DNA of 64,000 nt from Myxococcaceae bacterium (lineage in GTDB: Bacteria > Myxococcota > UBA727 > JABDBI01). A model generated the notes under the pieces. It saw only the letters and a program-made list of their open reading frames with translations, had not been told where the DNA came from and did no database searches. Made by a program: the position numbers and the translations under genes. The stretch's first letter is position 1. The number at the start of each line of letters is the position of its first letter. Below, piece after piece: positions 32,649-41,323 of the stretch. The stretch covers positions 105,194-169,193 of the forward strand of contig JAECQY010000001.1 in assembly GCA_016000045.1 (NCBI GenBank). Direction: 5' to 3'.

Positions 32649-33671
32649 ATGAGAAAATATGGCTTTTTTGTTTTTTTATTGTCTTTTTTGAGCCCTCTGC
32701 TTGCTATCGCTCGTTCAGGGACTGTACAGTGGCAACATACGTTTTCTGATCCTGCAGAGTTGGGATGGGCCGTTGCCGTGAGCGACCAAGTGTATGTGGG
32801 TTCGCTTTCGGGTGCTTTGTATGCGATTCAAGCGCAGAGCGGATTACCGGCTTGGGGATTTAATGCAACTGATTCATTGATATTCCCAGCCACTATTAGC
32901 GAGGGAAGTATTTATTTTACTTCGAGAGATGGTCATTTGTATGCCTTAGATAGTTCGACAGGGAATAAATTATGGTCTTTTGAGGTTGAGGCTTGGGCGT
33001 CAAGTCCGGTTGTTAATGGAAGCGTGGTTTATGTGGGTTCTCTCGATTTTTCTTTATACGCTGTCAATGCGAGTACAGGTCTGAAATTATGGTCATTTCC
33101 AACTCAAAGAGCATTGTTTTCTTCTCCTGCCATTTATAAAAATATTGTTTATATAACTTCGATGGATCAAACATTATACGCGATTGATGCCGGATCGCAT
33201 GAAAGCTTATGGTCTGTAAATTTAGAAGGATTTGGATCTTCTCCAGTCGTTGCTCGAGATAGTGTTTATGTTGGTTTACAAGAGGGTGAGGTGTTCGCAT
33301 TTAATGCAACAAATGGGAAATTACTCTGGGAATTTAGCGCGGATGTTTCGTTTCAGATACCGGTCTTGGAAAAGGACCGTGTGTTGGTTTTTGGCAGCAA
33401 TGACACATTGTTTGCTCTTGATGATCTGTCAGGAGAGGAGAAGTGGCAATTGAATACCAGTAGTTATTTTTTGCTAGCTCCAAGCGTGTTTAATTCGACT
33501 CTGTATTTGCCTGTTCCAAGTGCGTTGGTTGCCTTCGATCTAGAAACAAAAGAAGAGCTTTGGACTTGTCGGCTTCAAGGCACGGTTTCCACTGCACCAG
33601 TCATTAGAGACGGTCTAATCTATGTGGTTTACGACTTTACATTGTACGCAATTAAATCGGATAGTTTATGA
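32649..33671 (+). CDS. Exported PQQ-type beta-propeller protein
   Basis: A 340-residue protein: signal peptide ('FFVFLLSFLSPLLAIA') followed by about seven repeats of roughly 42 residues. The repeats follow the PQQ/BamB-like pattern 'VYVGS..G.LYAI...TG...W.F' (for example 'IYFTSRDGHLYALDSSTG' and 'VVYVGSLDFSLYAVNASTG'). It should form a single beta-propeller in the periplasm or outside the cell. No quinone-enzyme catalytic residues or lipobox are visible, so it is more likely a binding scaffold than a dehydrogenase. AAGGAGA precedes the ATG. Its stop overlaps the next start (ATGA), tying it to the DUF1566 genes. Confidence 0.75.
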   Translation: MRKYGFFVFLLSFLSPLLAIARSGTVQWQHTFSDPAELGWAVAVSDQVYVGSLSGALYAIQAQSGLPAWGFNATDSLIFPATISEGSIYFTSRDGHLYALDSSTGNKLWSFEVEAWASSPVVNGSVVYVGSLDFSLYAVNASTGLKLWSFPTQRALFSSPAIYKNIVYITSMDQTLYAIDAGSHESLWSVNLEGFGSSPVVARDSVYVGLQEGEVFAFNATNGKLLWEFSADVSFQIPVLEKDRVLVFGSNDTLFALDDLSGEEKWQLNTSSYFLLAPSVFNSTLYLPVPSALVAFDLETKEELWTCRLQGTVSTAPVIRDGLIYVVYDFTLYAIKSDSL

Positions 33672-34606
33672 GCACTTTAACTATGAAAATATCTTTTTTT
33701 ATTTTTATCTTTCAGACATCTTTTTTCTTGTCGGGCTATGCTTTCGATGACTCAACAAATCAGCCTCAACGATATCTGGCTGACAAGGACGATGCGGTTC
33801 GAGATTTGTTCACGGGTCTCATCTGGGAAAAAACCATCTCATCCGATGAGTTAGTTTGGAGCCGCGATGCTGAGATGGGTTCAGCACAGGCTTATTGTGT
33901 AGGTTTGAGCAAAGGTGGTTACTTGGATTGGCGTGTCCCAACTGTTGTAGAGCTTCAATCTCTGGTTGATTATCTTGGAACAGACCCTCTAAAGTTTGAC
34001 CACCCTAGATTGTGGACTTCTGAAAGTCATTTCTGGAAAAGAAAATCCGGATTGGCTTTAGATCTGAAGAATGGCTTTTTAAAATCCTATGCAGCTGGTT
34101 CAAGCATGCCTGTTCGTTGTGTCAGAGGAGATTTTTTATCAGCACCTGATGGCGATCGTTTTGTCAATGACAAAGGTGCTTCCTTGGTGATGATCAGTGA
34201 CCTTGCTGAGCGCAATGGATTGGAACAAGAGAGCGTTTACGCTCGAGATCGTTGGACAGGTCTTGCATGGACTCGGGGCAGCAATCCCGGCATGAGTCAA
34301 GCGAATGCCGAAAAGGCTTGTCAGATGCTCGGAGAATCCTGGCATCTGCCAACAGTGAAAGAAATGATCACTTTGATTGATTATAAACGAGCAAGCCCTG
34401 CTTCCAATGGGACTGTGTTTCCTTTCACGAGCCCATATCATGTTTACTTTTGGACGGCTACTCCAGCCAAGCAAGCGAATCAGCAAGGATTTCTAGCAGT
34501 CTCATTTCAAGATGGAATGATTGAGCCGATTTTTGAATCGGATTCAGATGCCTGTGAGAAGCCAAAGTGTTTTGTATTTAGTCGGTGCGTTAATCGAAGC
34601 AAGTGA
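33668..34606 (+). CDS. Secreted DUF1566 A/B-pair protein
   Basis: A 312-residue protein with a signal peptide ('FFIFIFQTSFFLSGYA'), the signature 'AFDDSTNQPQRY' immediately after it, then domain A ('DWRVPTVVELQSLVDY') and domain B ('WHLPTVKEMITLIDY', 'YFWTATP', 'FSRCVNRS'). Domain B contains an extra Cys pair, 'ACEKPKC', also present in the B domains at 30382 and 37172. The ATG overlaps the preceding stop (ATGA); a second in-frame ATG five codons later would also start the signal peptide. Confidence 0.72.
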   Translation: MSTLTMKISFFIFIFQTSFFLSGYAFDDSTNQPQRYLADKDDAVRDLFTGLIWEKTISSDELVWSRDAEMGSAQAYCVGLSKGGYLDWRVPTVVELQSLVDYLGTDPLKFDHPRLWTSESHFWKRKSGLALDLKNGFLKSYAAGSSMPVRCVRGDFLSAPDGDRFVNDKGASLVMISDLAERNGLEQESVYARDRWTGLAWTRGSNPGMSQANAEKACQMLGESWHLPTVKEMITLIDYKRASPASNGTVFPFTSPYHVYFWTATPAKQANQQGFLAVSFQDGMIEPIFESDSDACEKPKCFVFSRCVNRSK

Positions 34607-34615
34607 GGTGTTCTC

Positions 34616-36130
34616 GTGGACAAGGTTTTTCAATTTATAGAATGCAGTTCGAAGAAGATGGGATTCAAAATGAGAAATTTGGTCCTAATAGCCCTATTCT
34701 CGACTCTCTCTTATGGCTTTGAAACGGGGGACTTGGCACAAGGACATCACGATATCGTTCATTTGGCAAAAAAGCGTCAAACGGAGCTAGGGGATCAATG
34801 GTCTCCGCAAGCTTACGGTGACTCGACCAGTCAGCCCGGCCGTTACTACCTTCCGAGTGGTCCAAATCCAAACATGGTGTTCGATTCTTTAACAGGCTTG
34901 ATCTGGCAACGTGCTCAGTCTCAGGCTCCCGTGACTTGGAACGTGTCCGCTGGATCAGGCTCTGCTCAAGGGTACTGTGATAGCCTGTCAATCGGAGGTC
35001 ATTCAGACTGGAGGATCCCGAGTGTTAAGGAGCTTCAATCCTTAGTGGATTATACAGTTCTCTGGCCGCCCATGTTAAATAAGGCGGCTTTTTCACAGGC
35101 GCTGAGTGCGATGTATTGGACATCGGAGATTGAGTTTTCTCACCAGAGAGATGCTTGGGAGTTTTCTTTTAAAACGGCAAACCTTGGCCTGAATCCTTTG
35201 GCAACCTCTGCACCTTATGTTCGTTGTGTGAGAGGAGCTCAATATCCTATTGCCAATCGGTATACCGATGAACGTGGACAAGTTCTCACGGCTGCCAGTT
35301 CGCAGGTATTTGATCGGAAAACAGCATTTGTGTGGCAACGCTTCACTGCTCCAAACAAGATGATTTGGGCGGATTCTCTAGAGTATTGCTCCGGTCTCAA
35401 TCTTGGTGGACAGGTATGGCGTATGCCGACAATTAAAGAATTGGTGACGATTGTTGATTTTCAGGCAGCCAATGCCAGCGTGGATGCGACTATTTTTCCG
35501 GGTACTCTATCGGAAGAGTATTGGTCTAGCACACGGGGGACTATCGGATCAAAGACTAGGTTAGGAGTCGATTTCCATGATGGGAACACAAGTGCGGTCT
35601 TGAAAAACTCAAGCTTACTGGTGCGATGTGTGCGCTATCAAAAAGAGTGCTCTGAGGATTTGGATTGCTCAGGAAACGCATCGATTTGCATGAATGGTGC
35701 CTGTGTACAGTGCGAACAAGATTCGGATTGTATGGGCATGACGCCTTATTGTTCAAGAGGTATTTGTGTTGAATGCGTTAGCAATTCTGAATGTGGGATG
35801 TCAACGCCTTATTGTGTGAATTCGGCTTGTGTAGAATGTTGGGAGGGCATTCCTGGACGTCAATGTTGGAACATGTCCGGACATGTTGGTTGTTGCCCAG
35901 TCAATACTTTCTGTTCGTCCCCATCGGTGAAAGAACGCCGCTGTGTAGAGTGTCGAAGTACGACGGATTGTAAGAGAAACAGTAGACCATTTTGCAACAG
36001 TGCTTCGTCTGCTTGTACAGCGAGTTGTGAAGCAGACAAAGATTGCGGGGAAGTCTATTTGGCTGACAGTCAATGTAAAAGCGGAAAGTGCTGGGGAGCA
36101 TTCCTTGGTGAGGAAGAGTGCAATGATTAA
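34616..36130 (+). CDS. Secreted DUF1566 A/B-pair protein with Cys-rich tail
   Basis: A 504-residue protein. After an export signal ('LVLIALFSTLSYG') come 'AYGDSTSQPGRY', domain A ('DWRIPSVKELQSLVDY', 'YVRCVRG'), the connector 'NRYTDERGQVL', domain B ('WRMPTIKELVTIVDF', 'YWSST', 'LVRCVRY') and a Cys-rich tail of about 165 residues starting 'KECSEDLDC'. The GTG at 34616 has a strong GAGGTG site 5 bp upstream, which decides the start; ATGs at 34658 or 34670 would give a more compact signal peptide. The 3' end overlaps the next gene by 8 bp. Confidence 0.72.
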   Translation: MDKVFQFIECSSKKMGFKMRNLVLIALFSTLSYGFETGDLAQGHHDIVHLAKKRQTELGDQWSPQAYGDSTSQPGRYYLPSGPNPNMVFDSLTGLIWQRAQSQAPVTWNVSAGSGSAQGYCDSLSIGGHSDWRIPSVKELQSLVDYTVLWPPMLNKAAFSQALSAMYWTSEIEFSHQRDAWEFSFKTANLGLNPLATSAPYVRCVRGAQYPIANRYTDERGQVLTAASSQVFDRKTAFVWQRFTAPNKMIWADSLEYCSGLNLGGQVWRMPTIKELVTIVDFQAANASVDATIFPGTLSEEYWSSTRGTIGSKTRLGVDFHDGNTSAVLKNSSLLVRCVRYQKECSEDLDCSGNASICMNGACVQCEQDSDCMGMTPYCSRGICVECVSNSECGMSTPYCVNSACVECWEGIPGRQCWNMSGHVGCCPVNTFCSSPSVKERRCVECRSTTDCKRNSRPFCNSASSACTASCEADKDCGEVYLADSQCKSGKCWGAFLGEEECND

Positions 36131-37160
36131 TAGAATTTTTGTCGTTATCTTAAATTTGAGTGCTTTGGTGTTTTGGGGATCTTCTTCCTGGGGTTTGGCT
36201 CCAGTTCCAGGGACGCTTAAATGGGAAGGGGTTATTCCTGGTTCTTTTGATTTTTCCAGCCCCATGTTGACGCAAGATACGGTTTTTCTAGGGTCTTGCG
36301 ATGGCAGCCTGTATGCTTTGAATGCGAATACCGGACGTCAAAAATGGAGTTTTTCGACAGGCAATTGTATCTATTCATCTGTTGGTGTTGGGCAAGAGGC
36401 GGTCTACTTGGCCTCCAGTGATGGGAATTTGTATGCTTTAGACATGGAAACCGGTGAGAAGATCTGGAGTTGTCCTACGGGCTCTAATTACTCTTCTCCT
36501 CTAGCGTTCGAGGGTGTTGTGTACGTTGGGTCGGATAATGGAACCCTGTATGCCATCAACGCGTCATCCGGTGCTGTTAACTGGGATTTTATGGCTGGTG
36601 CTGGTATTCGCTCTTCACCGGTTGTCGAAAACGGAGTTGTGTATTTTACGGCGGATGACACGCATGCTTATGCAGTCGATGTTGCCACGCATCAAAAGGT
36701 TTGGAGTTCTGGTTTGGGTTCTTTGGGGACTTCAGCTGCCGTCAGCAGTGGTCGTGTTTATGTGGGTACCTATTCAGATGATCTCGTTGCGCTGAGTGCT
36801 TCGAGTGGCCAAGTTCTTTGGAAATTCAAGACAAACGGGTTCGTATCAACTCCGCAGCTGATGAATGGTATCGTGGTGGTCGCATCGTACGATGGGAAAG
36901 TTTATGCCGTGAACGGAACGAGTGGTATGCAGGTGTGGGATTTTGCTGCGAATCCGTACTCTTTTTGGCCACCTGCTGTACAGAATGGCACTGTCTATGC
37001 GCTTACAGATGCGGGTTTATCAGCGCTTGAGCTCGCAACAGGGGAGTTGGTATGGAATTGTACTTTGGCCGGGACAGGAGCATCATCGCCAGTTGCGGAT
37101 GATGCAACTGTTTACGTGGCAGGTGCCGATGTTGTTTATGGAATCTATTCTGGGAATTGA
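36123..37160 (+). CDS. Exported PQQ-type beta-propeller protein, second copy
   Basis: A 345-residue protein with a signal peptide ('FVVILNLSALVFWGSSSWG') and about seven PQQ-like repeats, such as 'VFLGSCDGSLYALNANTG', 'VYVGSDNGTLYAINASSG' and 'VYVGTYSDDLVALSASSG'. It has the same architecture as the 32649 protein and is probably a paralog; both follow genes for proteins with Cys-rich tails. The start ATG lies inside the end of the preceding gene, preceded by GAGGAAG. Several repeats contain Asn-X-Ser/Thr sites in exposed loop positions ('NGTL', 'NASS', 'NGTV'). No enzymatic motif is seen. Confidence 0.75.
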   Translation: MINRIFVVILNLSALVFWGSSSWGLAPVPGTLKWEGVIPGSFDFSSPMLTQDTVFLGSCDGSLYALNANTGRQKWSFSTGNCIYSSVGVGQEAVYLASSDGNLYALDMETGEKIWSCPTGSNYSSPLAFEGVVYVGSDNGTLYAINASSGAVNWDFMAGAGIRSSPVVENGVVYFTADDTHAYAVDVATHQKVWSSGLGSLGTSAAVSSGRVYVGTYSDDLVALSASSGQVLWKFKTNGFVSTPQLMNGIVVVASYDGKVYAVNGTSGMQVWDFAANPYSFWPPAVQNGTVYALTDAGLSALELATGELVWNCTLAGTGASSPVADDATVYVAGADVVYGIYSGN

Positions 37161-37171
37161 TGAGGTTTTTT

Positions 37172-38221
37172 ATGAAAAAAATGAAATGTTGCTTTGTGAT
37201 CGTTGCTTACTTGAGCTTTGTTTTTCTGAATATACAAAACGCTTCAGCAGATTACTCTCGGCCTATTAAAGACCTTTGGGACCGAGAGGCCTATCGAGAT
37301 GAAACGAATCAGACAGATCGATATAAAGCATCTGACTATTGGGTAGGTACAGTCTTTGATTTGCTGACTCGATTGATTTGGGAACAAACCCCCTCTGAAG
37401 GGAAGTTCACCTGGAACGAAGGCGGGAAATTAGGATCTGCTCAAGCTTATTGCGCAACTTTGAATGAAAAAGGTCTCGACTGGCGTGTTCCGAATGTGAT
37501 GGAATTGCAGTCTTTAATCGATTACTCGAAAAGAGGTAACCGTATTGATCCAATCTTTTCTTCAGATCCAGAAAAGCAAGTTTACTGGACTTCGGCAAGG
37601 CTCAAGGGTTCTTCGGAAGTACTTGGTTTACGAATGGGTGATGGGGTTCTGGAAAGTCTTTCTGCTGATTCGAAACAACGTGTTCGTTGCGTGAGTGGAT
37701 TCCGGAACGCCATGTCTCTCGAATACACGAATAATAATCCTGGTAATATTGAGCCAGGGATTGCTTCCGCGAGCATCAAACCTTACGGACAAATTGTTGA
37801 AGGTACAGTTCGCTTTTACGATGGTATTACCGGCTTGTGTTGGGCTTCGAAATCATTTTCGCATTTAAATCACTCAGAAGCGACAATCTTATGTGCCCAT
37901 AGAACACATTTCTTAGAAGATTCTTCGCCGAAAGAGCTCGTAGAAAGGGCGGAAAAGGTTGGCCCTAGATCGTGGCGTCTTCCAAGCATCAAAGAAGTAG
38001 TCACACTGGTAGATTATAAATCCGGTAAGTTTAGGCTCCATGAGACAGTTCAGCCTTCGTTCGAGTCTAAAGAATTGTACTATTGGACCTCCACGCCGCA
38101 CGAGGAGCGCCCGAATTCGTTTGCGGTGATTTCTCTGAAGGACGGTTCGCTCAGTTACGTTGAGTCGGATTTTGAAGATCCATCGAAATGTATTTTGGCT
38201 CGTTGTGTCGATCGTAAGTAG
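37172..38221 (+). CDS. Secreted DUF1566 A/B-pair protein
   Basis: A 349-residue protein: signal peptide ('CCFVIVAYLSFVFLNIQNASA'), 'AYRDETNQTDRY', domain A ('DWRVPNVMELQSLIDY', 'RVRCVSG') and domain B ('WRLPSIKEVVTLVDY', 'YYWTSTP', 'LARCVDRK'). The B domain has an insertion around residues 215-265. GAGG lies 7 bp before the chosen ATG; the frame is open slightly upstream through a TTG that overlaps the previous stop. It is separated by 22 bp from the S53-DUF1566 gene. Confidence 0.72.
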   Translation: MKKMKCCFVIVAYLSFVFLNIQNASADYSRPIKDLWDREAYRDETNQTDRYKASDYWVGTVFDLLTRLIWEQTPSEGKFTWNEGGKLGSAQAYCATLNEKGLDWRVPNVMELQSLIDYSKRGNRIDPIFSSDPEKQVYWTSARLKGSSEVLGLRMGDGVLESLSADSKQRVRCVSGFRNAMSLEYTNNNPGNIEPGIASASIKPYGQIVEGTVRFYDGITGLCWASKSFSHLNHSEATILCAHRTHFLEDSSPKELVERAEKVGPRSWRLPSIKEVVTLVDYKSGKFRLHETVQPSFESKELYYWTSTPHEERPNSFAVISLKDGSLSYVESDFEDPSKCILARCVDRK

Positions 38222-38243
38222 ATCGTAAGGTGGAGGATTGACC

Positions 38244-41200
38244 ATGTTTCGTTTTCTTGCATTGGGGATGTGTTTATTTTCATTAATACCTGAAAAAGTG
38301 TTTGCTTTGTCTGCGCTTGAAAAGGAAGCTCCGCCTTATGGTTGGACTCGTTTAGAAAGGGCAACATCGGAAGATCGCGTTGATTTTAAAATCTATCTGC
38401 GTATTTCGAACGAAGATAAATTGACTGAGTTAGCTGATGGGGTGAGCAGCCCGGGTTCACCGTTGTATCGTCAACACAGGTCGATTTCAGAGGTACATGA
38501 ATTAATTAGACCTCCAAGCGAAGATTTTGAAGAGGTTAGGAAATGGCTTCTTTCAGCAGGGATCTCAGAGAGGTTGTGCGTTGCCGATTGGGATAGTTAC
38601 AAATGTAAAAACGTGCCTGTTTTTTTGGCTGAGTATTTGTTAAGTGTCAATATTTATCGCTATCGTCATAGCTCGGTACAACCCCGTGGAATTTTATTGA
38701 CGGAAGATGAAATCAAATTGCCAAATAAGGTTTCTTTGATAACTGGGGTATCGATATACAATCCAATTACTTCGGAGGAAGAACCAAGAGAGGAAAAAAT
38801 TTCAATTGAAAATCCGATTGATCGGTACGTAAAAAATTTTTTTGATGGCAATTCTTGTGTTAGTACTAAGACATGTACTTTCCCTACTATGCCTGGTAAT
38901 GCCCCAGCAGTTTTATCGTTTCGTTATTCTGAAGGATATGGCACATTTCTTGTGTCGCCAAGTTGTTATAAGGAAAATACCTTTCCCACTGGTGCTCGAG
39001 AATTAGCACGTTTGGAAGGTAAGCCCGAACTCCTCAGTTATCCAGTTTGTCCGGGATGGTTGGGTTATAAAAAGATTGTTTATGCAATTTTAATAACTAT
39101 GAGATATGGAGACGAAAGTGATAGTATGGGTTTTAATCCATCAGAAGATGCATGCAAAAAACAAGATTTAAATTCAATTATTGAAAAAAGTCAAAGGAGT
39201 AGAATTTTGTGTATTTTTAAGGCTCCGTTGACACTATCGTTAGATCAAAACTATTTCTTTTCATCTACAACTTATTTTCGTGATTTATCTTATTTTAAAG
39301 ACTGCGGTAATCAGTATTGCATAGAAGATTTTCCGCATTATACATCGGATGAAGGAAGTTTTGTTTCTGCAAATGGAGTAAAATTGACATATAAATTAAA
39401 TTCTGAAAAATATCCTAACTGGGTACGAGATAAATTTCAACTGCCTCCGTTTTCGGAAATATGTGAAGTTGCGAGTCCGGTTGCTCAGGGAATTTTGGAG
39501 CCTTCTGCTGGAGGATCTTCACTGAACAGTCCGAATTTTACGGCTGATTGGGAAATTTTTAGATCCACATACCTGCCTCTTTTACCTAAAGATTGCGTTC
39601 CAACTTTAGTGTCTACGGGAAATCCTGGTGTCGCTGGTGTCCCTAGTGAGCATGCGGTTATGGTTTTGATGATGATGATGTCCATGAGTCCGCATTCACA
39701 AACCGTATTTTGGGACTATGGTACATCATTGCCCTTTGGGATGATTGGTTTTCTAGATAATGTTACTTCATTAACACCTGTTTTAGGGGTTAATACTCCT
39801 AAAATATGGTCTATCAGTTCTGGGATTCTGTATGACGCTAGGTATGAAAGAGTTTATAAGGCAATAGATAGGCGACTTAAGATTCTTACGGCGATAGGAA
39901 CCAGTGTCTTTGTTTCTAGCGGGAATGATGGAGTATTTGGCCGAGGGAAAAGTGTGGCCGGTACTGTTCAGTTTCCTAAGTGTTCACCCTACATTACAGT
40001 TGTAGGAGGCCTAGGTTATGATATAATAAATAAGTTCTCTGCGGCCTCTATACAGACTTCTGATGGGCTCACTTCTGGAGGCGGTTTTTGTGGTTCTCAT
40101 GCAGAGACACCCGCTTATCAGATACCGGTTATAAATCAGTATGTTGATCGTTTTCCTTCTAAGAGGCGGGAAGGACGTGGTTATCCAGATCTGTCAATGA
40201 TAGCTGTGAACCTAGTGTTTGTTTATAACAAAACCCAAAACATTGCGTCCGGCACCTCGCTGTCTACTCCGATTATGGCGGGTATCTTTTCGTTATTAAA
40301 TAGTCAGATGAAGATAAACGGAAAGCCTTTATTGGGGAATATTAATAGACTTTTATATGAGTACAAAATTCCATTTTATGATATTGTTCTTGGGAATAAT
40401 TTTGCTGGTGGTTTTGATGAAGGAGTTTACTCTGATCAAAATTATTCTTATATATATTTGCAATATGATGAAAATAAAGGTTATGAAGCGACAAATGGAT
40501 GGGATCCTGTTACTGGATTTGGCGCAATAATGTATAATGATTCATTAAATAGTTTGCTGAATAACAGCCCTTATTACCTAGGAGCAGCTTTGAACGATAC
40601 CACTAATCAGGCCAATAGATATATTCGACTTAACTCGAGTCTCGTATTAGATTCATTTACTAGCTTGATTTGGAATCTTAACCCAAGTAGTAATAAGCCT
40701 CTTAGTCCTTATTGTGGGGACCCGACCAGAATTCCAACGCTTTTTGAGTTAATGACTTTGTTGGACTATAGCAAAGGAAACAGTCTAAATCCCATTAACG
40801 TAATATTTGGAAATGTCAGTGGACGGTTTTGGACACAGTCTGGGGAAACAGTTTCGTTTACGTTTCCTGAGTTTCCCAACGAAAACAGTAATAACCAGGC
40901 ACAGTATAGGTGTGTTCAAGGTAGAATGTTAAAACCTTCAACAGCTCTTGTTTCTTTTTCAACGAATGTTCTAATGGATCAAATTACGGGTTTGTTGTGG
41001 GATAAGAATCCATTTGTGGTTCCTCCTACTTGTTCAGGTTTGGCTACAGCATGCCAAACTGCCAATAGCAACAAAAGAACACCAACCTTGAAGGAAATGA
41101 TGAGTATTTATAATTTTGGTTCACAATCTAATCCTTTGGCTTCAGGTATTGATTGGCAGGCAATTAAAAATACAAATAAAAATTTTATAACGTCTACGAC

Positions 41201-41315
41201 AGCTTCAATTGGTGGTTCTGAGTATGTTTACTACTTGGATATTCTTAAAGGAACGGTAAAAAATGGTCCTTGTGAGGATCTTGAACATGCAGCGGTTCTC
41301 TGCGTGTATAATTAG
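38244..41315 (+). CDS. Sedolisin-like (S53) protein with prodomain and C-terminal DUF1566 pair
   Basis: A 1023-residue protein: signal peptide (1-24); pro-kumamolisin domain (about 30-180; 'SSPGSPLYRQHRSISEVHEL'); S53-like catalytic domain (about 190-770); and a DUF1566 A/B pair (about 780-1023; 'LFELMTLLDY', 'TLKEMMSIYNF'). S53 hallmarks are 'ASGTSLSTPIMAG' with Ser672 and the calcium-site 'GWDPVTGFG' (about 752-760). However, the usual E-x-x-L-D appears as 'SEHAVM' (Glu469, Met473), and SSGDSG reads 'SSGNDG' (561-562). It may therefore be inactive or altered; the alignment was by eye. It looks more A+T rich than its neighbours. GGAGG lies 7 bp before the ATG. Confidence 0.7.
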   Translation: MFRFLALGMCLFSLIPEKVFALSALEKEAPPYGWTRLERATSEDRVDFKIYLRISNEDKLTELADGVSSPGSPLYRQHRSISEVHELIRPPSEDFEEVRKWLLSAGISERLCVADWDSYKCKNVPVFLAEYLLSVNIYRYRHSSVQPRGILLTEDEIKLPNKVSLITGVSIYNPITSEEEPREEKISIENPIDRYVKNFFDGNSCVSTKTCTFPTMPGNAPAVLSFRYSEGYGTFLVSPSCYKENTFPTGARELARLEGKPELLSYPVCPGWLGYKKIVYAILITMRYGDESDSMGFNPSEDACKKQDLNSIIEKSQRSRILCIFKAPLTLSLDQNYFFSSTTYFRDLSYFKDCGNQYCIEDFPHYTSDEGSFVSANGVKLTYKLNSEKYPNWVRDKFQLPPFSEICEVASPVAQGILEPSAGGSSLNSPNFTADWEIFRSTYLPLLPKDCVPTLVSTGNPGVAGVPSEHAVMVLMMMMSMSPHSQTVFWDYGTSLPFGMIGFLDNVTSLTPVLGVNTPKIWSISSGILYDARYERVYKAIDRRLKILTAIGTSVFVSSGNDGVFGRGKSVAGTVQFPKCSPYITVVGGLGYDIINKFSAASIQTSDGLTSGGGFCGSHAETPAYQIPVINQYVDRFPSKRREGRGYPDLSMIAVNLVFVYNKTQNIASGTSLSTPIMAGIFSLLNSQMKINGKPLLGNINRLLYEYKIPFYDIVLGNNFAGGFDEGVYSDQNYSYIYLQYDENKGYEATNGWDPVTGFGAIMYNDSLNSLLNNSPYYLGAALNDTTNQANRYIRLNSSLVLDSFTSLIWNLNPSSNKPLSPYCGDPTRIPTLFELMTLLDYSKGNSLNPINVIFGNVSGRFWTQSGETVSFTFPEFPNENSNNQAQYRCVQGRMLKPSTALVSFSTNVLMDQITGLLWDKNPFVVPPTCSGLATACQTANSNKRTPTLKEMMSIYNFGSQSNPLASGIDWQAIKNTNKNFITSTTASIGGSEYVYYLDILKGTVKNGPCEDLEHAAVLCVYN

Positions 41316-41323
41316 GGAGTACT

